Source: Bacilli bacterium (GTDB lineage Bacteria; Bacillota_I; Bacilli_A; RF39; UBA660). From it: 64,000 nt of DNA. Under the pieces are notes generated by a model, which did no database searches, was not told where the DNA came from, and saw nothing but the letters and a program-made list of their open reading frames with translations. The first letter of the stretch is position 1; the number at the start of each line of letters is the position of its first letter. A program made the position numbers and the translations under genes. This document shows, piece after piece, positions 15,013 to 24,649 of the stretch. The stretch spans positions 1 to 64,000 of the forward strand of contig CAAGHO010000018.1 of NCBI GenBank assembly GCA_900769695.1. The letters are read 5' to 3'.

Positions 15013-16401
15013 TTAAATATTTTTTAAAATATTTCTTGCTGCTATTAGTCCAGTCGCTGCAGCTGCTACTATATTTCCAGCTTTACCAGCTCCATCACCA
15101 ATAAAGTAAATATCTTGATTTTTTAATTTCATATTATTATCAGTTTCTATTTCATTGCTAAAAAATTTAATTTCAGGTCCATATAATAATGTTTCATCAT
15201 TGTTAACACCAGGCATTATTTCATCTAATTTTTCTAATCCTTCTAAAATATTTTTTATGATTCTAGCAGGCATTACCAGTGCCAAATCTCCTGCTACACA
15301 ATCTTTTAATGTAGGTTCAATAAAGCCTTTATTAATTCGCTCCCAAGTTGATCTTCTACCTTGTCTTAAGTCTCTTAAACTCTGAATAATTGGTTTACCT
15401 CCACCTAAAGTATTCGCAATTTTAGCAATAGATTCACCATATTCACGAGTATTTGTAACTGGTTCTGTTAATCTAACCTTAGAAATAAAAGCAAAATTAG
15501 AGTTAGAAGACTTAATATTTTTCAAAGCATGACCATTTACACAAATATAACCATAATAATTTTCTTTTGCAACAAAGCCAGAAGGATTTGTACAAAATGT
15601 TCTAATTTCATCATTATAAGTATCTGTTTTTATAAAAATAGTAGGATCATAAATAATATCAGTCATAGATTCTAAAATTTCTTTTCTTACTTCTACTCTT
15701 ACGCCTATTTCAATACTATTAGATACATAAGGAATCTTATATTTATCAGCTAATTCCTGAACCCATTTAGCACCAGTTCTACCTGGTGCAACTACTACTT
15801 TTTTACTAACAATTTCCTTATTGCTATTTTTTTCTTTATATAAAACACAGTAATTAGATTCTTTGCTATTAATATCATAAACATCAGTATTTTCAAAAAT
15901 ATCTACATTGTTTTCTTTCAAATAATTAGTAAATTTTTGAATATATATAGGCAACATATCGCTTCCTAAATGCTTTTGCTTTATAATTAATAAATTAGCA
16001 CCAGTTTTAGCTATTTTCTTAGATATCTCAGAAGCTTCTTCCATATTAGTTGGATATACTTTTGAATCCATCCCAAATTTATTAAATATTTCTTCTGTAT
16101 CATCTATTAATTTATAGGCATCAGTTTTATTCATATATTGAAACAAATCCGATTTACCTATTTTAGGAATAAAGTTTAACTTTCCATCGGAAAATGTTCC
16201 AGCCCCACCATATCCAGAAAGAATTGCACAACATTTACAATTTAAGCACTTATTTTTACCAACATTCATTGGACAAACCCTATTTTCTGCAAATCTACCT
16301 TTGTCGAGTAAAGCTATTTTCAAATTTTTATTTTTGGTAATAAGTTCATAAGCTGTAAACAAACCAGCTGGTCCAGCACCTATTATTATAACATCATACA
16401 T
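15013..16401 (-). CDS. FAD-dependent dehydrogenase (COG2509 type)
   Basis: 462 residues. The FAD-binding loop DVIIIGAGPAGLFTAYEL is at the N-terminus, and a second FAD/NAD block VVVAPGRTGAKWVQEL lies in the middle. The cluster CPMNVGKNKCLNCKCC (about residues 42-57) is unusual for a flavoprotein and typical of this uncharacterised group. C-terminal GDGAGKAGNIVAAAATGL closes the FAD site. Substrate unknown. The start at 16401 follows GGGTGAT. Confidence 0.85.
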   Translation of the reverse strand: MYDVIIIGAGPAGLFTAYELITKNKNLKIALLDKGRFAENRVCPMNVGKNKCLNCKCCAILSGYGGAGTFSDGKLNFIPKIGKSDLFQYMNKTDAYKLIDDTEEIFNKFGMDSKVYPTNMEEASEISKKIAKTGANLLIIKQKHLGSDMLPIYIQKFTNYLKENNVDIFENTDVYDINSKESNYCVLYKEKNSNKEIVSKKVVVAPGRTGAKWVQELADKYKIPYVSNSIEIGVRVEVRKEILESMTDIIYDPTIFIKTDTYNDEIRTFCTNPSGFVAKENYYGYICVNGHALKNIKSSNSNFAFISKVRLTEPVTNTREYGESIAKIANTLGGGKPIIQSLRDLRQGRRSTWERINKGFIEPTLKDCVAGDLALVMPARIIKNILEGLEKLDEIMPGVNNDETLLYGPEIKFFSNEIETDNNMKLKNQDIYFIGDGAGKAGNIVAAAATGLIAARNILKNI

Positions 16402-16816
16402 AAAATCAATCACCCAAATTAATTGTACCAAATTTCTAATAAAAAGTCATTTGATTCATATAATTTATTAGAAGATTTCTCCTTCAGATTATTTTACAAA
16501 ACTATATTTTTTCTAACAAAAAGAAAAAATATAATATTAGATTATATAAATTTACAGATTCTTATAGTTATATTAATTTTAATCACAAATTTATTTATAA
16601 GAAACTACTCTGTAATGAATAAATTAATATTTTATGGATAAGGGATAATTCTAGCTAACTATAATTTTCCAATTAAATTATAAACTTATATATTATTTTC
16701 CAATTATTCGTTATAATTTACTTTTTTTATTTTATGCTTTTATTACATATTTATTGCAAAAACACTTTTGATTTTACTTAATCATTTTAATAATTCATAT
16801 TTACGTTATATAGAAA
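16402..16816. other. AT-rich intergenic region
   Basis: No convincing gene. A 12-bp inverted repeat (16503-16514 with 16522-16533, loop AACAAAA) made only of A, T, one C and one G could fold in RNA. Two copies of TTTTCCAATTA occur near 16665 and 16695. No promoter, RNA or ribosome site is convincing. Confidence 0.4.
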
Positions 16817-17335
16817 CTATGAATTATTATTCTTAACATTATTTATAAATTCATCAAAATTACAATGAAATTTAACATTATCGTATTCATAAAATTTCAT
16901 ATTCTTAACATCAATATTAGCAAGTTGAATATTTTTATAATATTCTAATAACTTCTCTTTTGTTTTCTCTGTGTGTATGCCATTATATTCTTTTATAGTT
17001 CTTTCAAACCAATTGTATCCATTTTCATCTACAAAAACTAAAAAGCAATGATTATGAAATGGCGTATAATATGTATGTACTTTATAACCATTATCCTCAA
17101 ACCACTTTCTTTCTAATTCAACTTGATCATAAAAAATTCCAAATTTTGTATTTAATAATTCCTCTGGTGTTTGTAAAGAATATGCAGTAAATAATAACTT
17201 TTCGTACAATTCATCATCATTCATGTCAACACGAGTGTGTGTTTTATTATCATAAGTAGAATAAAATCCATATTTTATATTTTTCCTCATAAACTCATAT
17301 AATTGAGCTGGTGTCTTAATGTTAATGTAATCCAT
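16817..17335 (-). CDS. Transglutaminase-like protein lacking the catalytic Cys
   Basis: 172 residues. The block LNTKFGIFYDQVELERKWF corresponds to the GxCWDQVELER core of a small transglutaminase-like family of Firmicutes, and HNHCFLVFVDENGYNWFE carries the His/acidic strand. The position of the nucleophilic Cys is Phe here, so protease or transferase activity of the usual kind is not expected. No signal peptide. Role unknown. Confidence 0.65.
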   Translation of the reverse strand: MDYINIKTPAQLYEFMRKNIKYGFYSTYDNKTHTRVDMNDDELYEKLLFTAYSLQTPEELLNTKFGIFYDQVELERKWFEDNGYKVHTYYTPFHNHCFLVFVDENGYNWFERTIKEYNGIHTEKTKEKLLEYYKNIQLANIDVKNMKFYEYDNVKFHCNFDEFINNVKNNNS

Positions 17336-17446
17336 ATCTTCTCCATCTTCTGTTATTTAATAAATTCATATCATGGTTAATCTTTCTATTAATAATTTTA
17401 CATTATTTATAATTGATTCTTTATGAGTAAATTATATCATACAAAG

Positions 17447-17466
17447 AAAAAAAGAATCAAAGATTC
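17447..17466 (-). terminator. Terminator of the D,D-carboxypeptidase gene
   Basis: GAATC/GATTC stem with three-base loop, extendable by A-T and one G-U pair, then seven T on the minus strand. Confidence 0.65.
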
Positions 17467-17467
17467 C

Positions 17468-18622
17468 TTAATTAATAATACCCAAAATACTATTTTTAAC
17501 AGTTTCTATGTATAACTCTATATAATTTAATTTTTTGATACTTGTTTTTGAAACTAATTCAACTTTAGTAATTTCTTTTTTACCATCTTTTACAATTATT
17601 TTTCCCAAAACATCACCTTGTTTTATTGGTACCTTGATTTCACCTAATTTTATATCATATTTATATTTATTTCCACTACTTGCTTTATTTTCTAAAACAC
17701 CTACATCATATTTAGGAACTAATTGAATTTTTTCTTTATCTCCTTTATCAAACTCTAATTCTTTTACAACTTTATTTTTTTTCTTTACGATTGTTATTTT
17801 TTTAGTATTAAATCCATAATCAAGTAAAGCCATCGCTTCACTATTTCTAATTTTACTATTCTCTTCTCCTAAAACTATTGCGATTAATCTCATTCCATCT
17901 TTTTTAGCAGTAGCAGCTAAACAGTATTTTGCCGCATCAGTATGACCAGTTTTTAATCCATCTGCACCATCATAAAATCTTACTAATTTATTAGTATTAA
18001 CAAGCCAAAATTTATTTTCAGTATCCTGTCTTAAATAATCTTCATATACTGATGAAAAATCAAGTATTTTTTCATGATTAAGTAAGTTTCTAGCAATTAT
18101 TGCCATATCATAAGCAGTTGATAAATGGCCTTCTTCATCAAGTCCTGTAGAGTTTTTAAAAGTGGTATTTTTAAGTCCTAACTCTTTTACCTTCTTATTC
18201 ATTAATTTAACAAAACTTGCTTCATCTCCTGCGATATACTCAGCCATAGCAACAGTAGCATCATTTGCACTAGCCATAGAAATTCCCTTAAACAAATCCT
18301 TAACACTCATCTTTTCTCCTGCTGTTAAATAAATTTGTGAACCACCCATATCAGCTGCATTTTTACTGACACTAACAATATCATCCCATTTTATTTTACC
18401 ACTTTCAATATTTTCCAAAATAATAGTTTGCGCTACCATCTTAGTCATAGAGGCAACAGCTACTTGTTTATCTTTGTCTTTTTCAAAAATAATTTCTCCC
18501 GTTGATTGTTCCATCAAAAGTCCTGAAGTAGCATTTTTTATTAATTCTGTATTTTCTTCTGCTTTAATATTTACTGGTAATAAAAGTAAAGCAAATAAAA
18601 GTAAAAAAAATCTCTTTTTCAT
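17468..18622 (-). CDS. D-alanyl-D-alanine carboxypeptidase (PBP5/DacF type)
   Basis: Trims the terminal D-Ala of peptidoglycan stem peptides outside the cell. 384 residues: signal peptide (about 1-21, ending IKA), SxxK in ASMTKMV, SxN in SANDATV, KTG in LKTGHTD, then the beta domain and a C-terminal amphipathic helix for membrane attachment. Full length for the S11 family. DacF-type enzymes act in sporulation in Bacillus, but this cannot be decided here. Confidence 0.93.
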   Translation of the reverse strand: MKKRFFLLLFALLLLPVNIKAEENTELIKNATSGLLMEQSTGEIIFEKDKDKQVAVASMTKMVAQTIILENIESGKIKWDDIVSVSKNAADMGGSQIYLTAGEKMSVKDLFKGISMASANDATVAMAEYIAGDEASFVKLMNKKVKELGLKNTTFKNSTGLDEEGHLSTAYDMAIIARNLLNHEKILDFSSVYEDYLRQDTENKFWLVNTNKLVRFYDGADGLKTGHTDAAKYCLAATAKKDGMRLIAIVLGEENSKIRNSEAMALLDYGFNTKKITIVKKKNKVVKELEFDKGDKEKIQLVPKYDVGVLENKASSGNKYKYDIKLGEIKVPIKQGDVLGKIIVKDGKKEITKVELVSKTSIKKLNYIELYIETVKNSILGIIN

Positions 18623-18708
18623 ATCTTCCTCCTATTTTTTTCTATGATTAAAGAAAGTAAAATATACATAAATTAGAAATTTAATGCTATTATAGTAGTA
18701 GGTGATTA

Positions 18709-19593
18709 ATGATGAAAAAGAAATTGAAACTAAAAAATTTTATAAAATGGATTCTACTAATACTTATAATAATCATAACAATAATAATAGTGTCAGTTAA
18801 TAATAATAACAAGAATGCCAAAGAAACATTAAAAATAAATAAAACTAAAAATAGTGATAGTTTTAAAATAAAATGTCAAAAAATAAATTATTGTAATTTA
18901 AAATATCTTGATAGATATAAATCATATAAAAATAGCAATAAGGATTTAAGTGATGAAGATATCATTACGAGAGTCAATTTAGGACTAGATTATAGTTTCT
19001 ATACACACACTAGAAAAACTCCTTATCTAAATAAAGAATATATTTTAGTTAATAAGTATTTACATTTAAATGAAGACTATATCCCAGAAAATCTAGAAGA
19101 TATTGATTTAGAATTTGCTAGAAGCGGAATGAAACTTGTTAATACTGCTAAAGAGAAATTTTTAGAAATGGCTAAAGCTGCTAAAAATGATGGTTATACA
19201 ATTATAGCAATGTCATCATATCGTAGCTATAATTATCAAGTTAATTTATATAATAGATATGCCTCATCTGATGGAGTTGAAACAGCTGATACTTATTCTG
19301 GAAGACCAGGATATTCTGAGCATCAAACAGGTCTAGCTGTTGATGTTTATGATGGAAAACTTAATTACACTGATTTTGAGAAAAGTAATTCTTTTAATTG
19401 GATGCAAGAAAATGCCTATAAATATGGTTTTATTTTAAGATTTCCAAAAGATAGAGATAATATTACTGGATATCAATATGAATCATGGCATTATCGTTAT
19501 GTTGGTAAAAATATTGCTAAATATATTCATGATAAAAATATTACATTCGAAGAATATTACGTTAGATTTATTGAACCTAAATTTCAAAAGTAG
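18709..19593 (+). CDS. VanY-like D-alanyl-D-alanine carboxypeptidase (M15B)
   Basis: 294 residues. An N-terminal membrane anchor (about 12-32) is followed by the metallopeptidase domain. Zinc motifs: SEHQTGLAVDVYD (His, Asp) and ESWHYRYVG (Glu/His); SSYRSYNYQ is the substrate-side motif. It cleaves peptidoglycan stem peptides. Start at 18709 or at the next codon, both behind GTAGGTGATTA. It diverges from the PBP5-like gene, giving two wall carboxypeptidases back to back. Confidence 0.92.
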   Translation: MMKKKLKLKNFIKWILLILIIIITIIIVSVNNNNKNAKETLKINKTKNSDSFKIKCQKINYCNLKYLDRYKSYKNSNKDLSDEDIITRVNLGLDYSFYTHTRKTPYLNKEYILVNKYLHLNEDYIPENLEDIDLEFARSGMKLVNTAKEKFLEMAKAAKNDGYTIIAMSSYRSYNYQVNLYNRYASSDGVETADTYSGRPGYSEHQTGLAVDVYDGKLNYTDFEKSNSFNWMQENAYKYGFILRFPKDRDNITGYQYESWHYRYVGKNIAKYIHDKNITFEEYYVRFIEPKFQK

Positions 19594-20515
19594 TATCATC
19601 AATAACTTTAAAATTAGTTTTATACTTCAGGTATCTAATTAATCTAAACATCGCTTCATCTTTCTTTTTAGCTTCAATCATAATATCAATATCATAATTA
19701 TAATTTCTAATAATATTTAGAAATTCTAGAAATGAAGATGCATCAATATAATCATGATGTGATCTCATTTCTTTTTTTGTCTTGTTTTTAGGAGATGAAA
19801 AATGAATCTTAGGATTTATATTTTTCCAACTTGAAAAAATAATATCTAAATATTTTTCTATATTTGAATCTGTATGATTACACATAAAATGATGATAATC
19901 TAAGACTATTGGTATATCTAGTTTTTCATGCAAATAAATACAATCTTCTATTGAAAAAATTTTATCATCATTTTCTATAACAATAGAATTTCTAATATTT
20001 AGAGGTAATTGTTTAAAATTTTTAATAAATCTTTCTAAAGCTTTACTTTTACCAAAGACATTACTACCTATATGTAAAACCATAACCTTCTCATCTATTC
20101 CTAAAGCATCTAAGATATTATAATGATATTTTAAAATTTCAATTGAGTTATTTACAGTTTCTTTATTAGTACTATTTAAAACACAAAATTGGTCTGGATG
20201 AAAATCAAGACGAAGATTATTTTTCTTTATAATATTTCCTATTTCTTTAAACTTATCTTTATATTTTTCTAAGTAATCAAATTTAACATCTTCTTTTGTA
20301 GCAAGAGGAATTAATTTTGATGACATTCTATAAAAGTGAATATTATTTTTAATATTATAATTTATTACTTCTTTTAAATTATTTAAATTACTTGATATAA
20401 CTCTATCTAATTTTTCTAAATCTTTTGTCTTTAAATATTCACTATAAGTATAAGTAGAAGATGTTGTTATATCTAGAGTTTCTGTAATACATGCATATCC
20501 AAATCTTATCTTCAT
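19577..20515 (-). CDS. uvsE: UV damage endonuclease UvdE/UvsE
   Basis: TIM-barrel endonuclease that nicks DNA 5' to UV photoproducts. 312 residues. Conserved RFGYACIT at the start, LRLDFHPDQFCVLNS, VLHIGSNVFGK and the metal-site pairs VIENDD and VLDYHHF. Such enzymes often protect spores, which fits this organism. Its 3' end overlaps that of the convergent VanY-like gene by 17 bases. Confidence 0.92.
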   Translation of the reverse strand: MKIRFGYACITETLDITTSSTYTYSEYLKTKDLEKLDRVISSNLNNLKEVINYNIKNNIHFYRMSSKLIPLATKEDVKFDYLEKYKDKFKEIGNIIKKNNLRLDFHPDQFCVLNSTNKETVNNSIEILKYHYNILDALGIDEKVMVLHIGSNVFGKSKALERFIKNFKQLPLNIRNSIVIENDDKIFSIEDCIYLHEKLDIPIVLDYHHFMCNHTDSNIEKYLDIIFSSWKNINPKIHFSSPKNKTKKEMRSHHDYIDASSFLEFLNIIRNYNYDIDIMIEAKKKDEAMFRLIRYLKYKTNFKVIDDTTFEI

Positions 20516-20532
20516 AAAAAAATCACCTATTA

Positions 20533-21117
20533 TTAAGATGATTTTTTATCTAATTTATATTCTAAAAACTTATAAAAATAATAAAGTAAAGTATACTCGG
20601 ACCAGAAAAAGAATAGTAAATCGCTAACCTGAATAAATGAAAGTAACGTTTCATTTTTATATAAATTACTAGCAACTGACAAATCTAAGTTTTCAGTTAC
20701 AGCAAGTGAAGCTACGCACATAAAACATAGATACATGATAGAAAGAACGATAGAATTAACTATTTTTTTTGAAGTTGACATTTTTTTTGATACTATTGTT
20801 ACAATAATAGCAATAGTAACTAAAATCATTATAAAGAAGTACATTACCATAGATGGAAAATAAATATAACTAAGTAAAAATTTTATAAAACTGTCAATAC
20901 AATATAAGGCATAATTATGATAGCTAACAACAAGTCCTAAAAGAAAAGCTAAACATAAAATAATAGAAACTATTTTTACTATTTTGTTATTTTTCTTTAT
21001 ATTTAAAATCGTAAAAATAAATAAAAGAAGACTTAATAATAATAATTCAATTCCCATAAAAGATGAAAATATGTATTTAAACATAATGATAATTTTATCT
21101 ATTATAGTCATTTCCAT
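20533..21117 (-). CDS. Polytopic membrane protein of unknown function
   Basis: 194 residues with about five hydrophobic spans and short charged loops; no known motif. It lies 16 bases after the sortase gene and is probably the third gene of the adhesin-sortase operon. Confidence 0.6.
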   Translation of the reverse strand: MEMTIIDKIIIMFKYIFSSFMGIELLLLSLLLFIFTILNIKKNNKIVKIVSIILCLAFLLGLVVSYHNYALYCIDSFIKFLLSYIYFPSMVMYFFIMILVTIAIIVTIVSKKMSTSKKIVNSIVLSIMYLCFMCVASLAVTENLDLSVASNLYKNETLLSFIQVSDLLFFFWSEYTLLYYFYKFLEYKLDKKSS

Positions 21118-21133
21118 TATAAGTACCTCCTTT

Positions 21134-21826
21134 TTAAATTCTTTCTAAAATATAAATTGTCTGTTCTGTATCACTATTTTTTGTACATGTAATTAAAGTA
21201 AGTGTAGTTTTATCTAAATTTCTGTTAATTGTAGCTGTTCCATTCTTAGGAATATTATAAATATTTACAATTTGATATTTATATGTTGTTCCTTGATATG
21301 TAACATAAGCATAATCACCTATTTTCAATAAATACAAATAGGCAAAGTAAGAAATATAAGCATCACCAGAATGAGCCATTAAGATTAAATTTCCTTTTAA
21401 AACATCTGGCATAGTAGATCCACCTACTACTGTTACATTATAATTGATATTATTATACTTAGAATCAGTTCCATAAAATCCTCTTTTTAAGCTAATTCTA
21501 GGAATTTCTAAAACTCCTAAATATTTACTGTAATCAACAGTATATTCTTTTTTCTCACCTTGAACTGGAGTTTCTTGTGATGGTTTCACTTCTTCTTTTT
21601 TTAATTCCATTGCATCTGGTAAATTATCTATTATTTCTTCAATATTCTTATTATCGCTCTGTGCTAATTTCATATCCGAAAATAAATTTATTTTTAACTG
21701 CATAATATGATTATAAGATAATAGAAAAATACCTAATATTACAAGTAAAGAGCCAAATAAACATATATGACTCTTTTTTATCTTTCTAATATTAATCTTG
21801 TTCTTTTTTTGTTTTAACATTTGCAT
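21134..21826 (-). CDS. Sortase (class D/A-like)
   Basis: Membrane transpeptidase that links surface proteins to the wall. 230 residues: N-terminal span (about 20-45), Glu/Lys/Pro linker, sortase barrel from YLGVLEIPRI. Catalytic His in LMAHSGD and Cys in LTLITCTKN. The usual Arg on the strand after Cys is replaced by Gln (TEQTIYIL). It starts inside the end of the adhesin gene (35-base overlap), so the adhesin is the obvious substrate. Confidence 0.85.
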   Translation of the reverse strand: MQMLKQKKNKINIRKIKKSHICLFGSLLVILGIFLLSYNHIMQLKINLFSDMKLAQSDNKNIEEIIDNLPDAMELKKEEVKPSQETPVQGEKKEYTVDYSKYLGVLEIPRISLKRGFYGTDSKYNNINYNVTVVGGSTMPDVLKGNLILMAHSGDAYISYFAYLYLLKIGDYAYVTYQGTTYKYQIVNIYNIPKNGTATINRNLDKTTLTLITCTKNSDTEQTIYILERI

Positions 21827-22868
21827 AAATTATTCCAATTCCAGTTATTAGAATTAAGAATCCTACAAAATAAATTGAATTTGCAATAGAACTAGCAGTA
21901 TCATTAACATGACTACCACTTAATTTTAAGTTAGCATTTACTGTCTTGTTTGTTGGTGCTACTAAAACTAAAGGTTGATATCCTTCAGTATTAACATACT
22001 TATAACCTTTATAGTAATTATATGTATCTGTAGATATTCCAAGATTGAAATCATAAGTATAATTTTCTGTATTATCTATAGGGAAAACTAAATAGAATTT
22101 TTCAACTATAACATTTGATAAATCTGTAATTTCATTTCCACCTTCAGCATAAACTTTAGTACCTTTTGGTGCCTTAGAAATATCTAGTTTATAAGATTTA
22201 ATATCAGTTTTATTAATTGTTATTAAACTAGTTTGAATAGTTTTATTATTTTCATCTATTGAATGTTCATTAGAGTAATTAACGTCTAATTTTATACTTG
22301 TATCTGGATTAGATGAAGCCTTAGCAGCACTTACTAAATTAATAGCAGCATTCCATAACTTATCAGCTCTACTACTGTATGTAGTAGCTTGACCAACTGC
22401 AGCTTCTGAATGTAGTGATGGGGTTAATGCATTAATACTAGCAAAGTTATCTGCATTTTGATATTGCCAAATTGCAATTTGAGTCATCCATGACATTTCA
22501 TACTTTTGATTTAATTCTGATACTCCAGTACTATCTAATTTTTTATAATATTCAGCAGCATGTGAAATAATATAAACTATAGGATAATCAACTGATTCTG
22601 AAGTTTTTGTATAAACCTTTGATGCTGCATAGTTAACCTTTCTATCATAACAAAATACTTTCTTCAAATCTTTTGTATGATAGTCAATTACATTGTTGCC
22701 ATGTTGTGCAACAGTATCATTTGCAATTGCTATATCACTATCACTTGTTGTAAAAGTATCTGGAGCAGTATCTAAAACATAATTTTCTAATGCTTTTGCA
22801 CTACTATTATTAGCAAAGAAAACCCCAAGAGCAATTACTAATAATAAACTTAACTTTTTCTTTTTCAT
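21792..22868 (-). CDS. Surface protein with thioester (TQXA) domain
   Basis: 358 residues: signal peptide (1-25), a thioester domain with Cys in KKVFCYDRK and Gln in the TQxAxW motif MTQIAIWQY, an Ig-like middle, and a C-terminal membrane span with KTKKEQD tail. Thioester domains form a Cys-Gln bond and attach covalently to host amines. Before the last span stands VNDTASS, similar to the xPxTAS sorting motifs used by some class D sortases, but with Asn for Pro. Operon with the sortase. Confidence 0.8.
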   Translation of the reverse strand: MKKKKLSLLLVIALGVFFANNSSAKALENYVLDTAPDTFTTSDSDIAIANDTVAQHGNNVIDYHTKDLKKVFCYDRKVNYAASKVYTKTSESVDYPIVYIISHAAEYYKKLDSTGVSELNQKYEMSWMTQIAIWQYQNADNFASINALTPSLHSEAAVGQATTYSSRADKLWNAAINLVSAAKASSNPDTSIKLDVNYSNEHSIDENNKTIQTSLITINKTDIKSYKLDISKAPKGTKVYAEGGNEITDLSNVIVEKFYLVFPIDNTENYTYDFNLGISTDTYNYYKGYKYVNTEGYQPLVLVAPTNKTVNANLKLSGSHVNDTASSIANSIYFVGFLILITGIGIIYANVKTKKEQD

Positions 22869-22955
22869 TTTTTCCTCTACCTTTCTTATCTTACTACCAA
22901 TAGTATAACATAATTTTTTCTTTTTAAAAGAAATATTTTAAAATTTTACGTAAAT

Positions 22956-24179
22956 TTATTCGATTGTAAAAATATTTTCTATGTTTTCTAGATTTATTTC
23001 TTTATTCATATAAATAGTACACAAAGTATCACCTTTAGAAACTTTATCATTCACAAGTTTATTTAGTTTTATTCCAACACTTGGATCAATTATATCTTCC
23101 TTAGTTTGTCTTCCAGCTCCTAAATTAACTGAAAGTTTTCCAATTTCTAAGGCATCAATTGCTTTTAGTGTTCCTTCTTTTGAAGATTTTATTTTTTTTG
23201 TTTTAGAACTTACTTGAAGTTTTTCTATATCTCCATGTTGCCTTTTAACAAACTCTAAAAATTTTTGATAAGCTTTTTTTGAAGATATTGCTTCTTTTAC
23301 CATTTTTTCTGCTTCTTCTAAACTAATATTTAATCCCATACTTACCATATTAGAAGAAAGTTCTATACATAAATCTGTTAAAGATCCAACTTCATTGCCT
23401 TTTAAAATATCAATAGCTTCTAACACCTCAAGTGAATTTCCAATACTTGTACCTAAAGGGTTAGACATATCAGTTATCAAACATCTAACCTCTCTACCAT
23501 AAAAATCTCCTATTTTTTTCATTAATTCAGCCAGCTTTTTGGCATCTTTCAAAGTCTTTAATAAAGCTCCTTTACCCACTTTAATATCAATTAAAATTTT
23601 ATCAGCGCCACTAGCTATTTTTTTACTCATTATGCTTGTAGCAATTAATGGAATAGATTCAACCGTTGCGGTAACATCACGTAAAGCATAGATTTTTTTA
23701 TCAAGAGGAGTTAAGTTAGCTGTTTGAGAAGCCACTACAATTCCAATTTCCTTAGCTTGTTTTTTCATTTCTTCTTCACTTAAATTAGTAGTAAAGCCTG
23801 GAATAGATTCTAATTTATCAATGGTTCCACCTGTAAAACCTAAACCTCTTCCACTCATCTTAACAACTGGTACATTTAAAGATGCTACTATCGGGGCAAT
23901 TACCATTGTTGTTTTATCACCAACTCCACCAGTTGAATGTTTATCAACTTTAATACCTTTTATATCAGATAAATCTAAAGTATCTCCACTCTTAATAAAA
24001 ATATCAGTTAAATCGAAGATTTCCTTATCAGTCATTCCTTTAATACAAATAGCCATTAATAAAGCAGACATTTGATAATCACTTATTTCTCCTTTTAAAT
24101 AACCATTAAAGAAAAACTCTAATTCTTCCTTTGATAAAATCATTCCTAATCTTTTTTTATTAATAATATCAACAATCAC
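22956..24179 (-). CDS. pdp: Pyrimidine-nucleoside phosphorylase
   Basis: Splits uridine and thymidine with phosphate. 407 residues. The family signature KMSGRGLGFTGGTIDKLESI is intact, with KHSTGGVGDKTT before it. Start is GTG at 24179, overlapping the TAG of the upstream acetyltransferase gene by one base, behind AAGGAGA. The C-terminal domain is slightly shorter than in Bacillus Pdp. Confidence 0.93.
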   Translation of the reverse strand: MIVDIINKKRLGMILSKEELEFFFNGYLKGEISDYQMSALLMAICIKGMTDKEIFDLTDIFIKSGDTLDLSDIKGIKVDKHSTGGVGDKTTMVIAPIVASLNVPVVKMSGRGLGFTGGTIDKLESIPGFTTNLSEEEMKKQAKEIGIVVASQTANLTPLDKKIYALRDVTATVESIPLIATSIMSKKIASGADKILIDIKVGKGALLKTLKDAKKLAELMKKIGDFYGREVRCLITDMSNPLGTSIGNSLEVLEAIDILKGNEVGSLTDLCIELSSNMVSMGLNISLEEAEKMVKEAISSKKAYQKFLEFVKRQHGDIEKLQVSSKTKKIKSSKEGTLKAIDALEIGKLSVNLGAGRQTKEDIIDPSVGIKLNKLVNDKVSKGDTLCTIYMNKEINLENIENIFTIE

Positions 24180-24586
24180 TATAAAATCTCCTTTCTAAAA
24201 ACATTGGTTTTTCTTATTTCAAAACCTTTTTTACTATATAAGTATCTAGCAGCTTCTCTTTTACTACTTGACGTTAATTCAATATATGAAATATTATTTT
24301 TCTTACAATATTCAAAGACATAATCAAGCATCTTAGAACAAATTCCCATATTACGATAAGATTCTAATACACAAACATAATTAAGATAAATATATTTAAT
24401 ATCTAAAACACTATTATATAATTCATTAATTACTAAATAACCCACAACCTTTGAATTATCTTTTGCAACTACTTCCTTATTAATACCCATATTCTTTTTC
24501 TTTTCCAGATTATAAACTTCCTTTAACAAAATATTAAGTGATTCCAAGTCACTTTCTTCATAATCTTTTATTACAATATTATCCAT
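24179..24586 (-). CDS. GNAT-family N-acetyltransferase
   Basis: 135 residues. The acetyl-CoA loop is SYRNMGICSKMLDY and the C-terminal strand pattern YLYSKKGFEIRKT fits the family. Substrate unknown. Translationally coupled to the nucleoside phosphorylase gene. Confidence 0.88.
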   Translation of the reverse strand: MDNIVIKDYEESDLESLNILLKEVYNLEKKKNMGINKEVVAKDNSKVVGYLVINELYNSVLDIKYIYLNYVCVLESYRNMGICSKMLDYVFEYCKKNNISYIELTSSSKREAARYLYSKKGFEIRKTNVFRKEIL

Positions 24587-24619
24587 ATCATCACTATCCT
24601 ATTCTAAAGACATTATAAC

Positions 24620-24649
24620 AAAAAAAACTATTTAAAAAAATAGTTTTTA
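24620..24649 (-). terminator. Terminator of the XRE regulator gene
   Basis: AAAAACTATTT pairs with AAATAGTTTTT, followed by T-rich sequence on the minus strand. It overlaps the stop codon. Confidence 0.75.

Noticed and set aside
16503..16533. Terminator or small RNA from the AT-rich inverted repeat
   Set aside because: Only A-T pairs and one G-C, no gene ends there, and such repeats arise by chance in this base composition.
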